Shown here in pieces: positions 35,680 to 44,812 of a stretch of 64,000 nt of DNA. The position numbers were made by a program, and so were the translations under genes. The stretch covers positions 6,324,001 to 6,388,000 of the forward strand of contig NZ_CP104174.1 of the NCBI RefSeq assembly GCF_025200925.1, in the 5' to 3' direction. The number at the start of each line of letters is the position of its first letter. The stretch's first letter is position 1. Origin of the DNA: Bradyrhizobium sp. CB1015 (GTDB lineage Bacteria; Pseudomonadota; Alphaproteobacteria; Rhizobiales; Xanthobacteraceae). The notes below the pieces were generated by a model. The model was not told the DNA's origin. It saw only the letters and a list, made by a program, of their open reading frames with translations, and searched no databases.

Positions 35680-36861
35680 CTATCCCTTGCCGCCGCCGAT
35701 TTCGACACCCGGATGGTTTGGCCACGGCACCTGCGTGTTGTTCCATTTGTCCATGTCCGGCATGCGGCGGCCCGGCTCGACCGTGTTCGGCGAGAACTGC
35801 CACGGACTGACCTCGTGCTTGATCGCGATGCCCAAGAACTGCTCCTCGGTGAGCTGGAGATAATCGAGGAACAGATCGAGGCTCGGCGGCCGCTTGCCGT
35901 CGAACTCGCGTACCAACGCCTCGCCCTGCTCGCGGGTCATGCGCTTGTTGCGGATGTCGATGTTGGCGAGATGGTTGGTCCGGCCCATGCCTCGTTTGAT
36001 GTATTTAAGGTAGTCACGCACGCCCTGGAAGAAGCACTCGATCTTCTCGTAATCGTATTCCGGCGGAATGCCCTCGACCTCCTGGCCCTTCCAGCCGAGC
36101 TCGCTCTTGATGATGTCGACGTGCTTCTTGGTGTCCCACTTGATGTAGCTGCCGAGACAGACCGAGCGGCACTTGATCCGCATCAGCTCCTTGCGCGGCG
36201 GATAGACGAACGGATAGAGGTCGCGCTTGGCGACGCGGCCGCCGAGGAATTCGTACATGTCATCGGCGGTAATGCCGAGATTCATGGCGCGGTTAAATCG
36301 CTTTTCGTCGACCTCTTCCATCTCGTCATAGGAATAGAACGACTGGTATTCCGCGAGACTCTCGCCCCAGATCAGGAGCGGCGTCTCGTAGCGGATCGCG
36401 ACCTGCATGGTGTGAGCATAGATGCCGGTGTGGCAGTGCCAACAGAAGTCGCCGCGGCGCTTCAGCGATTCCAGCATCAGCTCGCGCACCACGTGCCAGT
36501 TCGGCGTGAAGTTGAGGACGTCGACACCGAGCTGCTTGAACACCCTGGTGTTGTTCTCCTCGATCAGCGGCCGGTAGAACCAGTGGTCGAAGCGCACGAC
36601 TAGCGGCTTGAGGCCGAGCTTGCGCACGACGTACCAGAGCTGGAACACGCTGTCCTTGCCGCCCGAATAGGGCAAGATGCAGTCATAAAGGCCCTTGTCG
36701 CGGTATTGGCCGACCAGCTCCTGGAGCTGCTTGTAGCGGTCGTCCCAATCGATCTGGGTATCACGGACCTCGATCTGACGGCAAACGCTGCACGAACCGG
36801 ACTCGTCGAACGACGTGGCCTCCGCCGTTTCCGGCAACAAGCATTTGCTACAGCTCAACAT
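35680..36861 (-). CDS. N-acetyl sugar amidotransferase, WbpG/PseA-like (393 aa)
   Basis: ATP-PPase enzyme that converts an N-acetyl group of an activated sugar to acetamidino with ammonia from HisH/HisF. The N-terminal zinc-type pairs 'CSKCLLPET' and 'GSCSVCRQIE' are followed by the PP-loop 'ILPYSGGKDSVFQLWYVVRK', then 'FCWHCHTGIYAHTMQVA' and 'LLIWGESLAEYQSFYSYDE'. ATG 36861 was chosen since family members begin M-x-x-C-x-x-C. Known relatives are PseA (pseudaminic) and WbpG (ManNAc3NAmA). Here the pathway is legionaminic-type, so a 5-acetamidino (Am) product is likely (inference). Confidence 0.87.
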   Translation of the reverse strand: MLSCSKCLLPETAEATSFDESGSCSVCRQIEVRDTQIDWDDRYKQLQELVGQYRDKGLYDCILPYSGGKDSVFQLWYVVRKLGLKPLVVRFDHWFYRPLIEENNTRVFKQLGVDVLNFTPNWHVVRELMLESLKRRGDFCWHCHTGIYAHTMQVAIRYETPLLIWGESLAEYQSFYSYDEMEEVDEKRFNRAMNLGITADDMYEFLGGRVAKRDLYPFVYPPRKELMRIKCRSVCLGSYIKWDTKKHVDIIKSELGWKGQEVEGIPPEYDYEKIECFFQGVRDYLKYIKRGMGRTNHLANIDIRNKRMTREQGEALVREFDGKRPPSLDLFLDYLQLTEEQFLGIAIKHEVSPWQFSPNTVEPGRRMPDMDKWNNTQVPWPNHPGVEIGGGKG

Positions 36862-36898
36862 TTCGGGAATTCTCGCGATTGCATGATTTGCTGTCGGT

Positions 36899-37711
36899 TT
36901 ACCACGCCGTCCACCCCCCGTCGACCGCAATGCACTGGCCCGTCACATAGGCCGACAGATCGCTCGCCAGATAGGCCACAGCACCCTTCATATCGTCCTC
37001 GCGCGCCATGCGTGCAAGCGGCGTCCGGGCCACATAGCGGCTCAAAAACGGTTCAGGCGTGGCCCTGAAGACGCCACCCGGCGCCACCGCATTGACTCGC
37101 ACCTTTGGGGCCATGGTGGTGGCCAGCCAGCGCGTCATCTGGATCAGGCCACCCTTGCTCGCGGCATAGGCGGCCGGGTTCCCGAGCGGGGTTCCCTCGT
37201 AGAGCCGCCAATCGGGCCCGGCGAGACCGTAGATCGATGAAATATTGATCACACTGCCACGGCCTGATCTGGCGAGATCCTCGGCCGCGGCCTGAATCAG
37301 GACAAATGGCGCGGTGAGGTTGACCTCGATCGCCCGCCGCCAGGTCGCATCCGACTGCTGCTCGAACGGCACCGCCCAGCCTTCCAGCCCGCTGGTGCCG
37401 ACGAAGGCTGCACAATTGACGATGATGTCGATGCCGCCAAGGGCTTCACGCACCCGCCGCGGCAGGTCCTTCACCGGTTCGCCCTGCTCGAAATCGCAGT
37501 CGAACATCGCAGCCTTAACGGAATGCATTGCCGTCAGCTTCGCGGCGGCCTCGGTGCCGGCGGACGCCGCGATGTCGACCAGCGCGATGGCAGCGCCGAG
37601 CTCGGCAAGGCCGCCCGCGATCGCGCGGCCAATATGGCCGGCGCCTCCGGTAACAACAGCGACACGGCCGTCGAGCGACATCATCTCGCGAAGCGAACGT
37701 TCGGTGCTCAT
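36899..37711 (-). CDS. SDR-family oxidoreductase, PtmA-like (270 aa)
   Basis: Classical short-chain dehydrogenase: 'GRVAVVTGGAGHIGRAIAGG' (TGxxxGxG), 'DIIVNCAAF' (NAG-type), 'SVINISSIYGLAG' (catalytic Ser), 'YAASKGGLIQMTRWLA' (Tyr-x3-Lys) and 'YVTGQCIAVDGGWTAW'. Its ATGA overlap with the nucleotidyltransferase gene places it in the nonulosonate operon. Campylobacter and related legionaminic loci carry an SDR (PtmA) beside the nucleotidyltransferase; its exact step is not settled, so the reaction is left open. Confidence 0.83.
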   Translation of the reverse strand: MSTERSLREMMSLDGRVAVVTGGAGHIGRAIAGGLAELGAAIALVDIAASAGTEAAAKLTAMHSVKAAMFDCDFEQGEPVKDLPRRVREALGGIDIIVNCAAFVGTSGLEGWAVPFEQQSDATWRRAIEVNLTAPFVLIQAAAEDLARSGRGSVINISSIYGLAGPDWRLYEGTPLGNPAAYAASKGGLIQMTRWLATTMAPKVRVNAVAPGGVFRATPEPFLSRYVARTPLARMAREDDMKGAVAYLASDLSAYVTGQCIAVDGGWTAW

Positions 37712-38748
37712 CCAAAGATCCTCTGGAATTCGTCGGACGCACGCTGAAGATCGTCGAGGCGGCCGACGTCAATCCAGTATTCTCGCAACGGGAATCCGAC
37801 CGACGGCTTGCCCTCGGCGATGGTGCGCTCGATCAGCGTCGGCATGTCCACAGCTTCGTTGGCGTCGAGATGATCGAGCACACCGGGATCGAGCAGGTAG
37901 ACGCCGGCATTGACGAAGAACTTCTGCGTCGGCTTCTCGCGAATGCCGAGCAGGCGATGGTCGTCGAAGTCGATCACGCCGAACGGCACAGTCACCGAAT
38001 GCTCGCGCACGCAGACGGTGGAGAAGGCCTGATGCTCGCGATGATACTTCAGCATCTGCTCGAAATTCACCGTGGTCAGCAGGTCGCCGTTCATGACGAA
38101 GAACGGCTGCCTCGGCCGCTCCGGCAATAGCGACAGCGCACCGGCGGTGCCGAGCCGCGCGTTCTCCTGGAGATAGTTGATCTCGACGCCCCAGGCCGAG
38201 CCGTCACCGAAATAGTCCTGGATCATCTCGGCCTTGTAGTTGACCGAGATGAAGAACTTGCCGAAGCCGGCCTTCACGAAGCCGCCGAGCACGGTCTCCA
38301 GGATCGGCTTGTCGCCAACGCGGATCAGCGGCTTGGGGATGTCGTCGGTCAGCGGCTTCAGCCGCGAGCCGAGGCCGCCGGCCATCAGCACGACCCAATG
38401 ATCGGATTGCTGCGCGAGCGCGAGGTCGTCGATCAGCTTGACTTCGACCACCCGCCCCTCCGCATCGACGAGCGGAAGCTGGTGGATCGAATGCTTGCGC
38501 ATCAGGTTGAGCGCGGCCGGATTCGAGATGCCGACCGGCGCCGTAATCGGCGTGCGGTTCATCACGAGGTTGACGGAGGCGTCGAGGCCGACGCCGCCGA
38601 GCAGCGCGCGCCGCACGTCGCCGTCGGTGACGGTTCCGACGATCCTGCCCTCGCGCTCGACGATCGCTAGTTGCAGATTGCCCTGATCGATGCGCCGTAG
38701 CGTCTCGATCAGCGGCGTATCTTCATTGACAACGAAGGCACCCTTCAT
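37708..38748 (-). CDS. ptmE: CBS-domain sugar nucleotidyltransferase, PtmE-like (346 aa)
   Basis: The N-terminal 115 residues form two CBS motifs ('RIVGTVTDGDVRRALLGGVG', 'MRKHSIHQLPLVDAEGRVVE'). The nucleotidyltransferase domain follows: 'VVLMAGGLGSRLKPLTDDIP' (G-x-G-x-R-hexose pyrophosphorylase signature), 'KPLIRVGDKPILE', 'PFFVMNGDLLTTVNFEQML' and 'EYWIDVGRLDDLQRA'. PtmE of the Campylobacter legionaminic pathway has this CBS-NTP_transferase order and makes GDP-glucosamine, committing the pathway to GDP- instead of UDP-sugars. Substrate choice here is inferred from family and context. Confidence 0.85.
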   Translation of the reverse strand: MKGAFVVNEDTPLIETLRRIDQGNLQLAIVEREGRIVGTVTDGDVRRALLGGVGLDASVNLVMNRTPITAPVGISNPAALNLMRKHSIHQLPLVDAEGRVVEVKLIDDLALAQQSDHWVVLMAGGLGSRLKPLTDDIPKPLIRVGDKPILETVLGGFVKAGFGKFFISVNYKAEMIQDYFGDGSAWGVEINYLQENARLGTAGALSLLPERPRQPFFVMNGDLLTTVNFEQMLKYHREHQAFSTVCVREHSVTVPFGVIDFDDHRLLGIREKPTQKFFVNAGVYLLDPGVLDHLDANEAVDMPTLIERTIAEGKPSVGFPLREYWIDVGRLDDLQRASDEFQRIFG

Positions 38749-38760
38749 GACAAACCAATC

Positions 38761-39387
38761 CTACTCGTTGCCGGCGAACCCGCCGGCCGCGACATCCCTT
38801 GTAACCACCGCCCCTGCGGCAACGACGGCTCCGGCGCCCACTTTGACACCGACCAACACCACGGCGCCGGCGCCGACATGGACGCTCTCGCCGATCGAAA
38901 CTCCCCCGCACAGCACGGCCCCCGGCGCGACATGCGCGTGATCGCCGACGATACAGTCGTGCTCGACCACCGCGCGCGTATTCACCAGCACGTTCCGCCC
39001 GATCCGCGCCGCGGGCTGAATCACGGCACCGGCCATCACCTGCGCGCCATCATCCAGTTGCGCATCAGAGGCAATTACGGCGGACGCATGCGCGATCACC
39101 GGAAATTTGTAACCCAGCGCAGTGAACCGCTCGAACAGCACGCGCCGGCCCGCCAGCCCCGAATCGGTGCGCGTTGCGCGGTTGCCAAGACCGTTGGCGA
39201 GCTCGACCTCATCGGCGGCCATGTTCATGATGTCGTCGTCGGATCCCGTGATCTTGACGGCGCCGATGGCCTCGCCGACGCGCGCAGCGTCGCGGTCGGT
39301 GACACCAACGGGACGAATGCCACGGCTTAGCAACGCCTCGATGACGACGCGGGCGTGACCGCCGGCGCAAAGCACGATCAGGCTCAT
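38761..39387 (-). CDS. NeuD/PglD/LegH-type hexapeptide sugar acetyltransferase (208 aa)
   Basis: The N-terminal Rossmann-like subdomain 'SLIVLCAGGHARVVIEALLS' is typical of NeuD/PglD. The C-terminal left-handed beta-helix includes 'AVVEHDCIVGDHAHVAPGAV', whose His is the usual base, and repeated V-G-A-G-A turns. It should acetylate the 4-amino group of the nucleotide-linked 2-acetamido-4-amino sugar (LegH step) or O-acetylate the nonulosonate (NeuD step). No other N-acetyltransferase lies in the operon, favouring LegH. ATG 39387 overlaps the stop of legI (ATGA). Confidence 0.82.
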   Translation of the reverse strand: MSLIVLCAGGHARVVIEALLSRGIRPVGVTDRDAARVGEAIGAVKITGSDDDIMNMAADEVELANGLGNRATRTDSGLAGRRVLFERFTALGYKFPVIAHASAVIASDAQLDDGAQVMAGAVIQPAARIGRNVLVNTRAVVEHDCIVGDHAHVAPGAVLCGGVSIGESVHVGAGAVVLVGVKVGAGAVVAAGAVVTRDVAAGGFAGNE

Positions 39388-40466
39388 GGCTCGAGCGCCT
39401 CGTTGGCCGCGTAGTCGCGCTGCGCGGTCTTGCCGAGATAGCTCCAATATTCGATCGGCGGCACGCCGTTGCCGGGACGCTTGACGCCCAGATTGTCTTC
39501 CGTGAAGCGCTCGCCGATACGCACGGGGCGAAGCGCAACGAGGCTGCGCCGCGCCACCGCACGGTTCGGAATCTCCTCCGGCGCCGGCACCTTGCGCCCG
39601 TCACCGAGCGCGGCTTCGACGTCGCGGATCGAGGCGATCATCGCCGCCATCTCGTCCGGTTCGATCGAGGCGCGGTGATCCGGCCCCGGCAGATTGCGGT
39701 CGAGCGTCAGATGTTTTTCGATCACAGCGGCGCCGAGCGCTACCGCTGCCGCCGCGATGTGAATGCCGCGGCTGTGGTCGGAGAAGCCGACGGGAAGACC
39801 AAATGCATCGCGCAGCGTCGCCATCGCGCGCAGATTGATCGATTGCGGATCGGCCGGATATTCGGTCGTACAATGCAACAGCGTGACTTTTGCGCGGAGC
39901 TCCGTCCAGCTCGCGCGGTCCAGCAGGAGGTTTGCGAAGTCGGCTGGCGTCGGCTTTGCCGTCGCATCGCCCAAATAGCCGAAGGCGATGACGCCGAGCG
40001 CCTGCTCCACTTCGGCAAGTGTCCCCATACCGGTCGACAGGATGATCGGCAGGCGGAACCGCGCAAGATGCAGCAGCAGCGGCGCGTTGGTGAGGTCGCC
40101 CGAGCCGACCTTCAGCGTCGAAACGCCGACGCGGCGGACCAGATGCGTGGCGCTGTGGGCGTCGAACGGCGTCGACATGTAGGTGATGTCTGCCGCCGCG
40201 CAGGCCGCCGCGATCTGCTCCTCGTCGTCGGCGCTGAGCTCGAGCGCGCGCAGCATGTCGAGCTGCGACTGCGCCTTGCCGGTGGTCGCCTGCTGGTAGC
40301 TCGCTTTCGCAGCCTCCGCGGTGGCAAGCTTGTCGGCGCGGAACGACTGAAACTTGACGACATCGGCCCCTGCCCGCGCCGCCGCCTCCACCAGCGCAAT
40401 CGCACGTGCGCGGTCGCCGTTGTGGTTGACGCCGGCCTCAGCAATGATCAGGGTTCTGCGATGCAT
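39384..40466 (-). CDS. legI: N,N'-diacetyllegionaminate synthase / NeuB family (360 aa)
   Basis: Condenses a 2,4-diacetamido-2,4,6-trideoxy hexose with phosphoenolpyruvate to the nine-carbon acid. NeuB domain: 'TLIIAEAGVNHNGDRARAI', 'GADVVKFQSFRADKLAT', 'TYMSTPFDAHSATHL', 'TLKVGSGDLTNAPLLLHLA', 'LLHCTTEYPADPQSINLRAM' and 'GFSDHSRGIHIAAAAVALGA'. A C-terminal SAF/antifreeze-like domain follows from 'RRSLVALRPVRIGERFTEDN'. ATG 40466 was chosen because homology begins there. First gene of the leftward operon; divergent from legF-legG. Confidence 0.92.
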   Translation of the reverse strand: MHRRTLIIAEAGVNHNGDRARAIALVEAAARAGADVVKFQSFRADKLATAEAAKASYQQATTGKAQSQLDMLRALELSADDEEQIAAACAAADITYMSTPFDAHSATHLVRRVGVSTLKVGSGDLTNAPLLLHLARFRLPIILSTGMGTLAEVEQALGVIAFGYLGDATAKPTPADFANLLLDRASWTELRAKVTLLHCTTEYPADPQSINLRAMATLRDAFGLPVGFSDHSRGIHIAAAAVALGAAVIEKHLTLDRNLPGPDHRASIEPDEMAAMIASIRDVEAALGDGRKVPAPEEIPNRAVARRSLVALRPVRIGERFTEDNLGVKRPGNGVPPIEYWSYLGKTAQRDYAANEALEP

Positions 40467-40649
40467 AGGGTTTCGTCGCTGGGGCGAAGCGAAATCGCCC
40501 GCCAATCAAGCGGTTGTCTTAGTCGAGCACGCTGGTAAAAGCAACGCAAGCGGGCGCCTTGCGGTGTTCCCAAAGACCCCATAACAGCCTCGCCTGGTGA
40601 CGAATCAGGCCGATTCGCAGGTAGCCTGAACGCAGGATTGTTGAGACCC
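40467..40649. promoter_or_regulatory. Divergent promoter region between legI and legF
   Basis: A 183-base gap separates the start of the leftward operon (legI to the O-acetyltransferase) from the rightward legF-legG genes. It must hold at least one promoter for each direction. No convincing -35/-10 pair or palindrome is obvious by eye. Confidence 0.45.
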
Positions 40650-41396
40650 ATGACGAACTCGCCCGAGATATTGTTCCTGCTGGTCGGCCGCGGTGGATCA
40701 AAAGGCCTGCCCGGCAAGAATCTGCGCGAGATCGGCGGCCTCAGCCTGACCGGCTACAAGGCGATTGCGGCAAGGCAGTCCCGCTATTGCTCGCGCCTGA
40801 TCGTCTCCAGCGACAGCGCCGAGATTCGGGCCGAGGCGAAAAGGCATGGCGCCGAAGTGCTGTTCGAGCGGCCGGCCGAACTTGCGACCGACACCGCCTC
40901 CTCCAACGACGTGGTGCTGCACGCCATGGACTGGATCGAGACGCATGAGAACCAGCGTTACGACGCCATCATGCTGCTCGAGCCCTCGTCGCCGTTCGCA
41001 ACACCCGAGCATTTTGACGAGGCGGTCGAGCTGTTCGCCGCGCGCAAGGCGAGTCTCGTCGTCGGCATGCGCGAGACCGAGGTCTCCTCGATCTTCGTCG
41101 GCACGCTTGGCAAGGACGGCTCGATCGGCGGTATCGTCGAGAAGATGCTGACGACCACGGCGCAGCGGCGGCAGGACCAGGCGATCGAGGTCACTATGAA
41201 CGGCGCTCTTTATCTCGTTGGCTGGGATGCGATGCGCAAGCATCGCAAGATCTACGCCGACCCGTCTGCGAGCTACGGCATCATGATGGACCGCATGCAT
41301 TCGATCGAGATCGAGAGCGCAGCCGACCTCGCCTACGCGTCCTATGTCATCGAGCACGGCATGCTCGACGCCTCACGCTGGCGACGGCCGGCATGA
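40650..41396 (+). CDS. legF: CMP-nonulosonate cytidylyltransferase, LegF/NeuA-like (248 aa)
   Basis: Activates the nonulosonic acid with CTP. The nucleotide loop 'LLVGRGGSKGLPGKNLREIG' matches the NeuA family motif (GGSK-x-x-P-x-KN). 'SRLIVSSDSAEIRAEAKRHG', 'RPAELATDTASSNDVVLHAM' and 'MLLEPSSPFATPEHFDEAVE' follow. A late 'MNGALYLVGWDAM' fits the sugar-binding end. ATG 40650 was preferred to TTG 40638 because homology begins there. Overlaps legG by ATGA. Confidence 0.92.
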   Translation: MTNSPEILFLLVGRGGSKGLPGKNLREIGGLSLTGYKAIAARQSRYCSRLIVSSDSAEIRAEAKRHGAEVLFERPAELATDTASSNDVVLHAMDWIETHENQRYDAIMLLEPSSPFATPEHFDEAVELFAARKASLVVGMRETEVSSIFVGTLGKDGSIGGIVEKMLTTTAQRRQDQAIEVTMNGALYLVGWDAMRKHRKIYADPSASYGIMMDRMHSIEIESAADLAYASYVIEHGMLDASRWRRPA

Positions 41397-42586
41397 GCGC
41401 ACGCCGCCGCATTGCCGTCGTCACCGGCTCGCGCGCCGATTATGGATTGCTGCGGGGCATCCTGACGCGGCTCAAGGCGGCCGACGACCTCGCGCTCAGC
41501 GTGATAGCCTGCGGTATGCATCTGGTGCCGCGCTTCGGCGAGACCTGGCGCGCGATCGAGGCCGACGGCTTTCCAATCGCGGCAAAAATCGATCTCGCGC
41601 TCGACGACGACCGCGCCGAGACGATCGCGCGCGGCACCGGCATTGGCGTGACCGGCTTTGCCGAGGCGCTGCCAAAACTCGCGCCCGACATCCTCGTCGT
41701 GCTCGGCGACCGCTACGAGGTGCTGGCTGCCGCGGTCGCGGCCACGCTGCTGAACATCCCGATCGCGCATATCCATGGCGGCGAGATCACCGCGGGTGCC
41801 TTCGACGATGCGATCCGTCATGCCATCACCAAGATGGCCTGCCTGCATTTCGTCGCGGCCGAGCCATATCGCCAGCGCGTGATCCAAATGGGGGAGCAGC
41901 CCGATCTCGTCTTCAACGTCGGCGCGCCCGGCCTCGATCTGGCGGACAGCGCGGCGCCGCTGACCCGCGCCGAGCTGTTCGCAGGGCTCGGCATCGCCGG
42001 CCCCGAGCGCTTCCTACTGGTGACGCTGCATCCGACCACAGCGCAGCCCGAGGCTGACGCCGCCAACGTCGCAGCCCTCCTCGGCGCGCTCGCCGAAGTC
42101 GAGGACCGCAGCTTCATCTTCACCGGCGTCAACGCCGATCCGGGCTATCGCGCCATCGATGATGCGATCAGGGCGTTCGTCGCGGTGCGAGGCGATCGCG
42201 CCCATCTCTTCACCTCGCTCGGCAGCGAGCGCTACTGGGCCGCGCTGCGGCTTGCGGACGCCGTGGTCGGCAACTCCTCCAGCGGCATTTTGGAGGCGCC
42301 GGCCGTCGGCGTGCCCACGATCAATATCGGCGACCGCCAGAAGGGCCGGCTGCGCGCCGCCTCGATCATCGATTGCCCGGCCGATTCGGCCACCATCCTC
42401 GCAAGCCTGATGCGCATCTTCGAGGGCCGGTTCCGGCCCGATCCGGAGCCTCCGCCGCCCTATGGCCGCGGCGGTGCCTCCGAGGCCATTGCTGGAACCC
42501 TTCGAAAGATCGACCTAACGCGCGCTTTCCCGAAACATTTCCATGATTTAGCGGCCACATCGGAACTGCCCGGAACGACCGGATAA
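41393..42586 (+). CDS. legG: Hydrolysing nucleotide-sugar 2-epimerase, LegG/NeuC-like (397 aa)
   Basis: Removes the nucleotide while inverting C2 to give the free 6-deoxy-mannose-type diacetamido sugar used by LegI. UDP-GlcNAc 2-epimerase fold: 'IAVVTGSRADYGLLRGILTR', 'DILVVLGDRYEVLAAAVAAT', 'IPIAHIHGGEITAGAFDDAI', 'LVTLHPTT' and 'VVGNSSSGILEAPAVGVPTI'. The SRADYG motif is typical of the hydrolysing NeuC/LegG branch, not of the non-hydrolysing WecB branch. It starts within the legF stop codon. Confidence 0.92.
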   Translation: MSARRRIAVVTGSRADYGLLRGILTRLKAADDLALSVIACGMHLVPRFGETWRAIEADGFPIAAKIDLALDDDRAETIARGTGIGVTGFAEALPKLAPDILVVLGDRYEVLAAAVAATLLNIPIAHIHGGEITAGAFDDAIRHAITKMACLHFVAAEPYRQRVIQMGEQPDLVFNVGAPGLDLADSAAPLTRAELFAGLGIAGPERFLLVTLHPTTAQPEADAANVAALLGALAEVEDRSFIFTGVNADPGYRAIDDAIRAFVAVRGDRAHLFTSLGSERYWAALRLADAVVGNSSSGILEAPAVGVPTINIGDRQKGRLRAASIIDCPADSATILASLMRIFEGRFRPDPEPPPPYGRGGASEAIAGTLRKIDLTRAFPKHFHDLAATSELPGTTG

Positions 42587-42676
42587 CTGCCCGCGATTAT
42601 TGCCTGTGCAGCACCCCAGGCTGTATAGATCGGCGCGAGCTTGCGACGAACCGCGCTCGTTCCGGGAGAACGCGAC

Positions 42677-43831
42677 ATGACGACGATCGATTCCCTTTCC
42701 GACGCGACGCCGGTGGCACGCGCCATCGAGATTGGTGAACTTCCGATTCCGCCCTATCGCGGCAACACGCTTCCCGCGATCGACTATGACGAGCATCCGG
42801 CCTATGGCGGCATGTTTCCCAAGCCGACCCTCCGCGAGCGCCTCTACGCGCTGAACGTGTTCGTACGCACGTTCGCCTTCGTCACCATCCGCCGCATCGT
42901 CGACTACGACAACATGCCACTGCTGACCAAGGAAGCCGGCTTCAGCGGCCTCAACGCGCGGACGGCGCTGCGCTACATCTTGATGTATGCGCGCATCCGC
43001 GCGAGCCGCGCGATCGGCACGCTGACCGGCACGCGGCGTCCCGCAAAGCCGGCGAATCTGGCGCTGCTCAACAAGATCAAGTCCGACGGCATTGTCTGCC
43101 TGAACCTCACGCCCGACGAAATCGAGCAGATCCGCAGCGTCACCAATCCGGGCTTCGCCAAGCTCGACGAGCGCCGCGCCAACATTCCGTCGGAGAAGCG
43201 CAAGTTCGACGACAACGTCTACTGGTGCACGCGCTCCGCCGATCCGCAGGCATTCGCGACGGTCGAATCCATCTTCAAGCGCTACGGCATCATGGAAGCG
43301 GCGAGCGCCTATCTCGGCCGCCCGGCCGGCGTGAAGCACGTCAACGCGCAGATCAACGACCAGGACCTCGCGTTCTGGAGGCGCGTCTTCCCAGACACCC
43401 AGCTTGCCGATCCCTGGGGCAGCTACCTGCACATCGATGCCACCTACGGCATGCTGAAATGCGCGATCTACGTCCATGACATCGGTCCGGACGGCGGCCC
43501 GTTCTGCTACATCCGCGGCAGCCAGAACGCGAAGATCGGCTGGTTCGAGGGCATGGTCCGGCGCACCAACGATTTCTCCGGCTTCTCCGGCCGCCGGCAC
43601 GACGCACGCAAAAAGTTCATGGCGTTGCCCGCATTCCTGCGCAAGAAGGCCGACTTCGGCGGCGACCTCCCCGACAATTCGCCCGAGGTCGCGCGCCTGC
43701 GCGAGGGCCACTTCGCCGCGACCTCGAACTACGGCAATTGCGTGCTGTTCGACGGCAATGGCATGCATCGCGGTGGCATGGTCAACAAGGGCGAGCGCCG
43801 CTGCTTGTTCATCCTGCTCGCGGAGATCTGA
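42677..43831 (+). CDS. Phytanoyl-CoA dioxygenase-like Fe(II)/2-oxoglutarate oxygenase (384 aa)
   Basis: The double-stranded beta-helix shows the iron ligands: 'YLHIDATYGMLKCAIYVHDI' with H-x-D, and 'LFDGNGMHRGGMVNKGERRC' with the distal His and the Arg that binds 2-oxoglutarate. The N-terminal 150 residues are helical and of unknown fold. ATG 42677 has GGGAGA eight bases ahead; it lies 90 bases after legG on the same strand, so it may be co-transcribed. It probably hydroxylates a sugar, lipid carrier or other small metabolite of the locus; the substrate cannot be read from sequence. Confidence 0.75.
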   Translation: MTTIDSLSDATPVARAIEIGELPIPPYRGNTLPAIDYDEHPAYGGMFPKPTLRERLYALNVFVRTFAFVTIRRIVDYDNMPLLTKEAGFSGLNARTALRYILMYARIRASRAIGTLTGTRRPAKPANLALLNKIKSDGIVCLNLTPDEIEQIRSVTNPGFAKLDERRANIPSEKRKFDDNVYWCTRSADPQAFATVESIFKRYGIMEAASAYLGRPAGVKHVNAQINDQDLAFWRRVFPDTQLADPWGSYLHIDATYGMLKCAIYVHDIGPDGGPFCYIRGSQNAKIGWFEGMVRRTNDFSGFSGRRHDARKKFMALPAFLRKKADFGGDLPDNSPEVARLREGHFAATSNYGNCVLFDGNGMHRGGMVNKGERRCLFILLAEI

Positions 43832-43852
43832 CGCGACGCTTTCGACGCAAGC

Positions 43853-44647
43853 TTACGCGCCGCGCAGCTTGCTCGGACGTTTGAGGTATTCGGCGAGTTG
43901 ATCGGGGCTGAAATAGGCCGCTTGGCTGCGCAGCGGACTGTCCTTGCGGATGAAGGCGAGATCGATCTGGGCAAGCGCGCCGTCGAGCGAGCGCATGTGC
44001 CCCTCCAGCACGTCATAGACCGCAAAACCGGCCTCGTCGCAAAAGCGCACGATGTCGGCGAACTGCGGGATGCCGTGCCTCATCGGCATCATCGTGGTCT
44101 CGAGGATCATGAGATCGATTTCGCCGATTCGCGCGCCGAGCCCCTTGAGCACCTCGATCTCGGCACCCTGCGTATCGACCTTCAGGAACACCGGATGCTC
44201 CAGCGTCTCCGGCAACAGCGAGTCGAGCCGCCGCATCGGCGTCTTGCGCGCCTCGCCGTCGAGCGCCTTGCCCTCGACCTGCGCAAAAATGCTGGAGCCC
44301 GAGATGTCGTCGTGGACGTTGAACGTGATCTCGCCATTCTCGGCGCCGGCCGCGACCAGGAAATACTCGGCGTCGAGCCGCTGCTTGAGCTGCTCCAGGA
44401 TCGGACGGCATTCCGCCACCGGCTCGATCAGGAAATATTTGGCACGAGGAAACGCGTCGTAGATCGGCGACGTGCCGAAGGCGATGCCGACGTCGACCAC
44501 CGTCTTCACATCGAAGCCGAGCGACTTCAGATGCTTGAAGAACAGGCCGAAATTCCTGACCGGCGCGTTGGCGCGCATCAGGCGCAAACCGATCGGTTCC
44601 AGAATGTTGTTGATGGCCTGAAACGCGGCAGAGACGAATGCCTTCAT
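43853..44647 (-). CDS. FkbM-family methyltransferase (264 aa)
   Basis: SAM-dependent O-methyltransferase of the FkbM type: 'VKTVVDVGIAFGTSPIYDAF' (motif I), 'YFLIEPVAECRPILEQLKQR' (acidic ribose binding), 'SGSSIFAQVEG', 'VFLKVDTQGAEIEVLKGLGA' (the family's KxDTQGxE motif) and 'IDLMILETTMMPMRHGIPQF'. FkbM enzymes methylate sugar hydroxyls in many surface glycans. It is convergent with the dioxygenase gene (21 bases apart) and divergent from the epimerase gene. Confidence 0.9.
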   Translation of the reverse strand: MKAFVSAAFQAINNILEPIGLRLMRANAPVRNFGLFFKHLKSLGFDVKTVVDVGIAFGTSPIYDAFPRAKYFLIEPVAECRPILEQLKQRLDAEYFLVAAGAENGEITFNVHDDISGSSIFAQVEGKALDGEARKTPMRRLDSLLPETLEHPVFLKVDTQGAEIEVLKGLGARIGEIDLMILETTMMPMRHGIPQFADIVRFCDEAGFAVYDVLEGHMRSLDGALAQIDLAFIRKDSPLRSQAAYFSPDQLAEYLKRPSKLRGA

Positions 44648-44812
44648 GAAGCGAACGCCGGTTGGGCTAGAGCCGAGGTGAAGGATCGCGACCGCAAAAT
44701 GCCTCTACACACGATGGATTTGTCAGAGTTTGCAATCGACTGGTCGGTTTGGTAGATCAGCCCGGCAAGCCGGTCAAGCGGCCATCCCGTCGGCAAAGAC
44801 AGCGACATCAGC

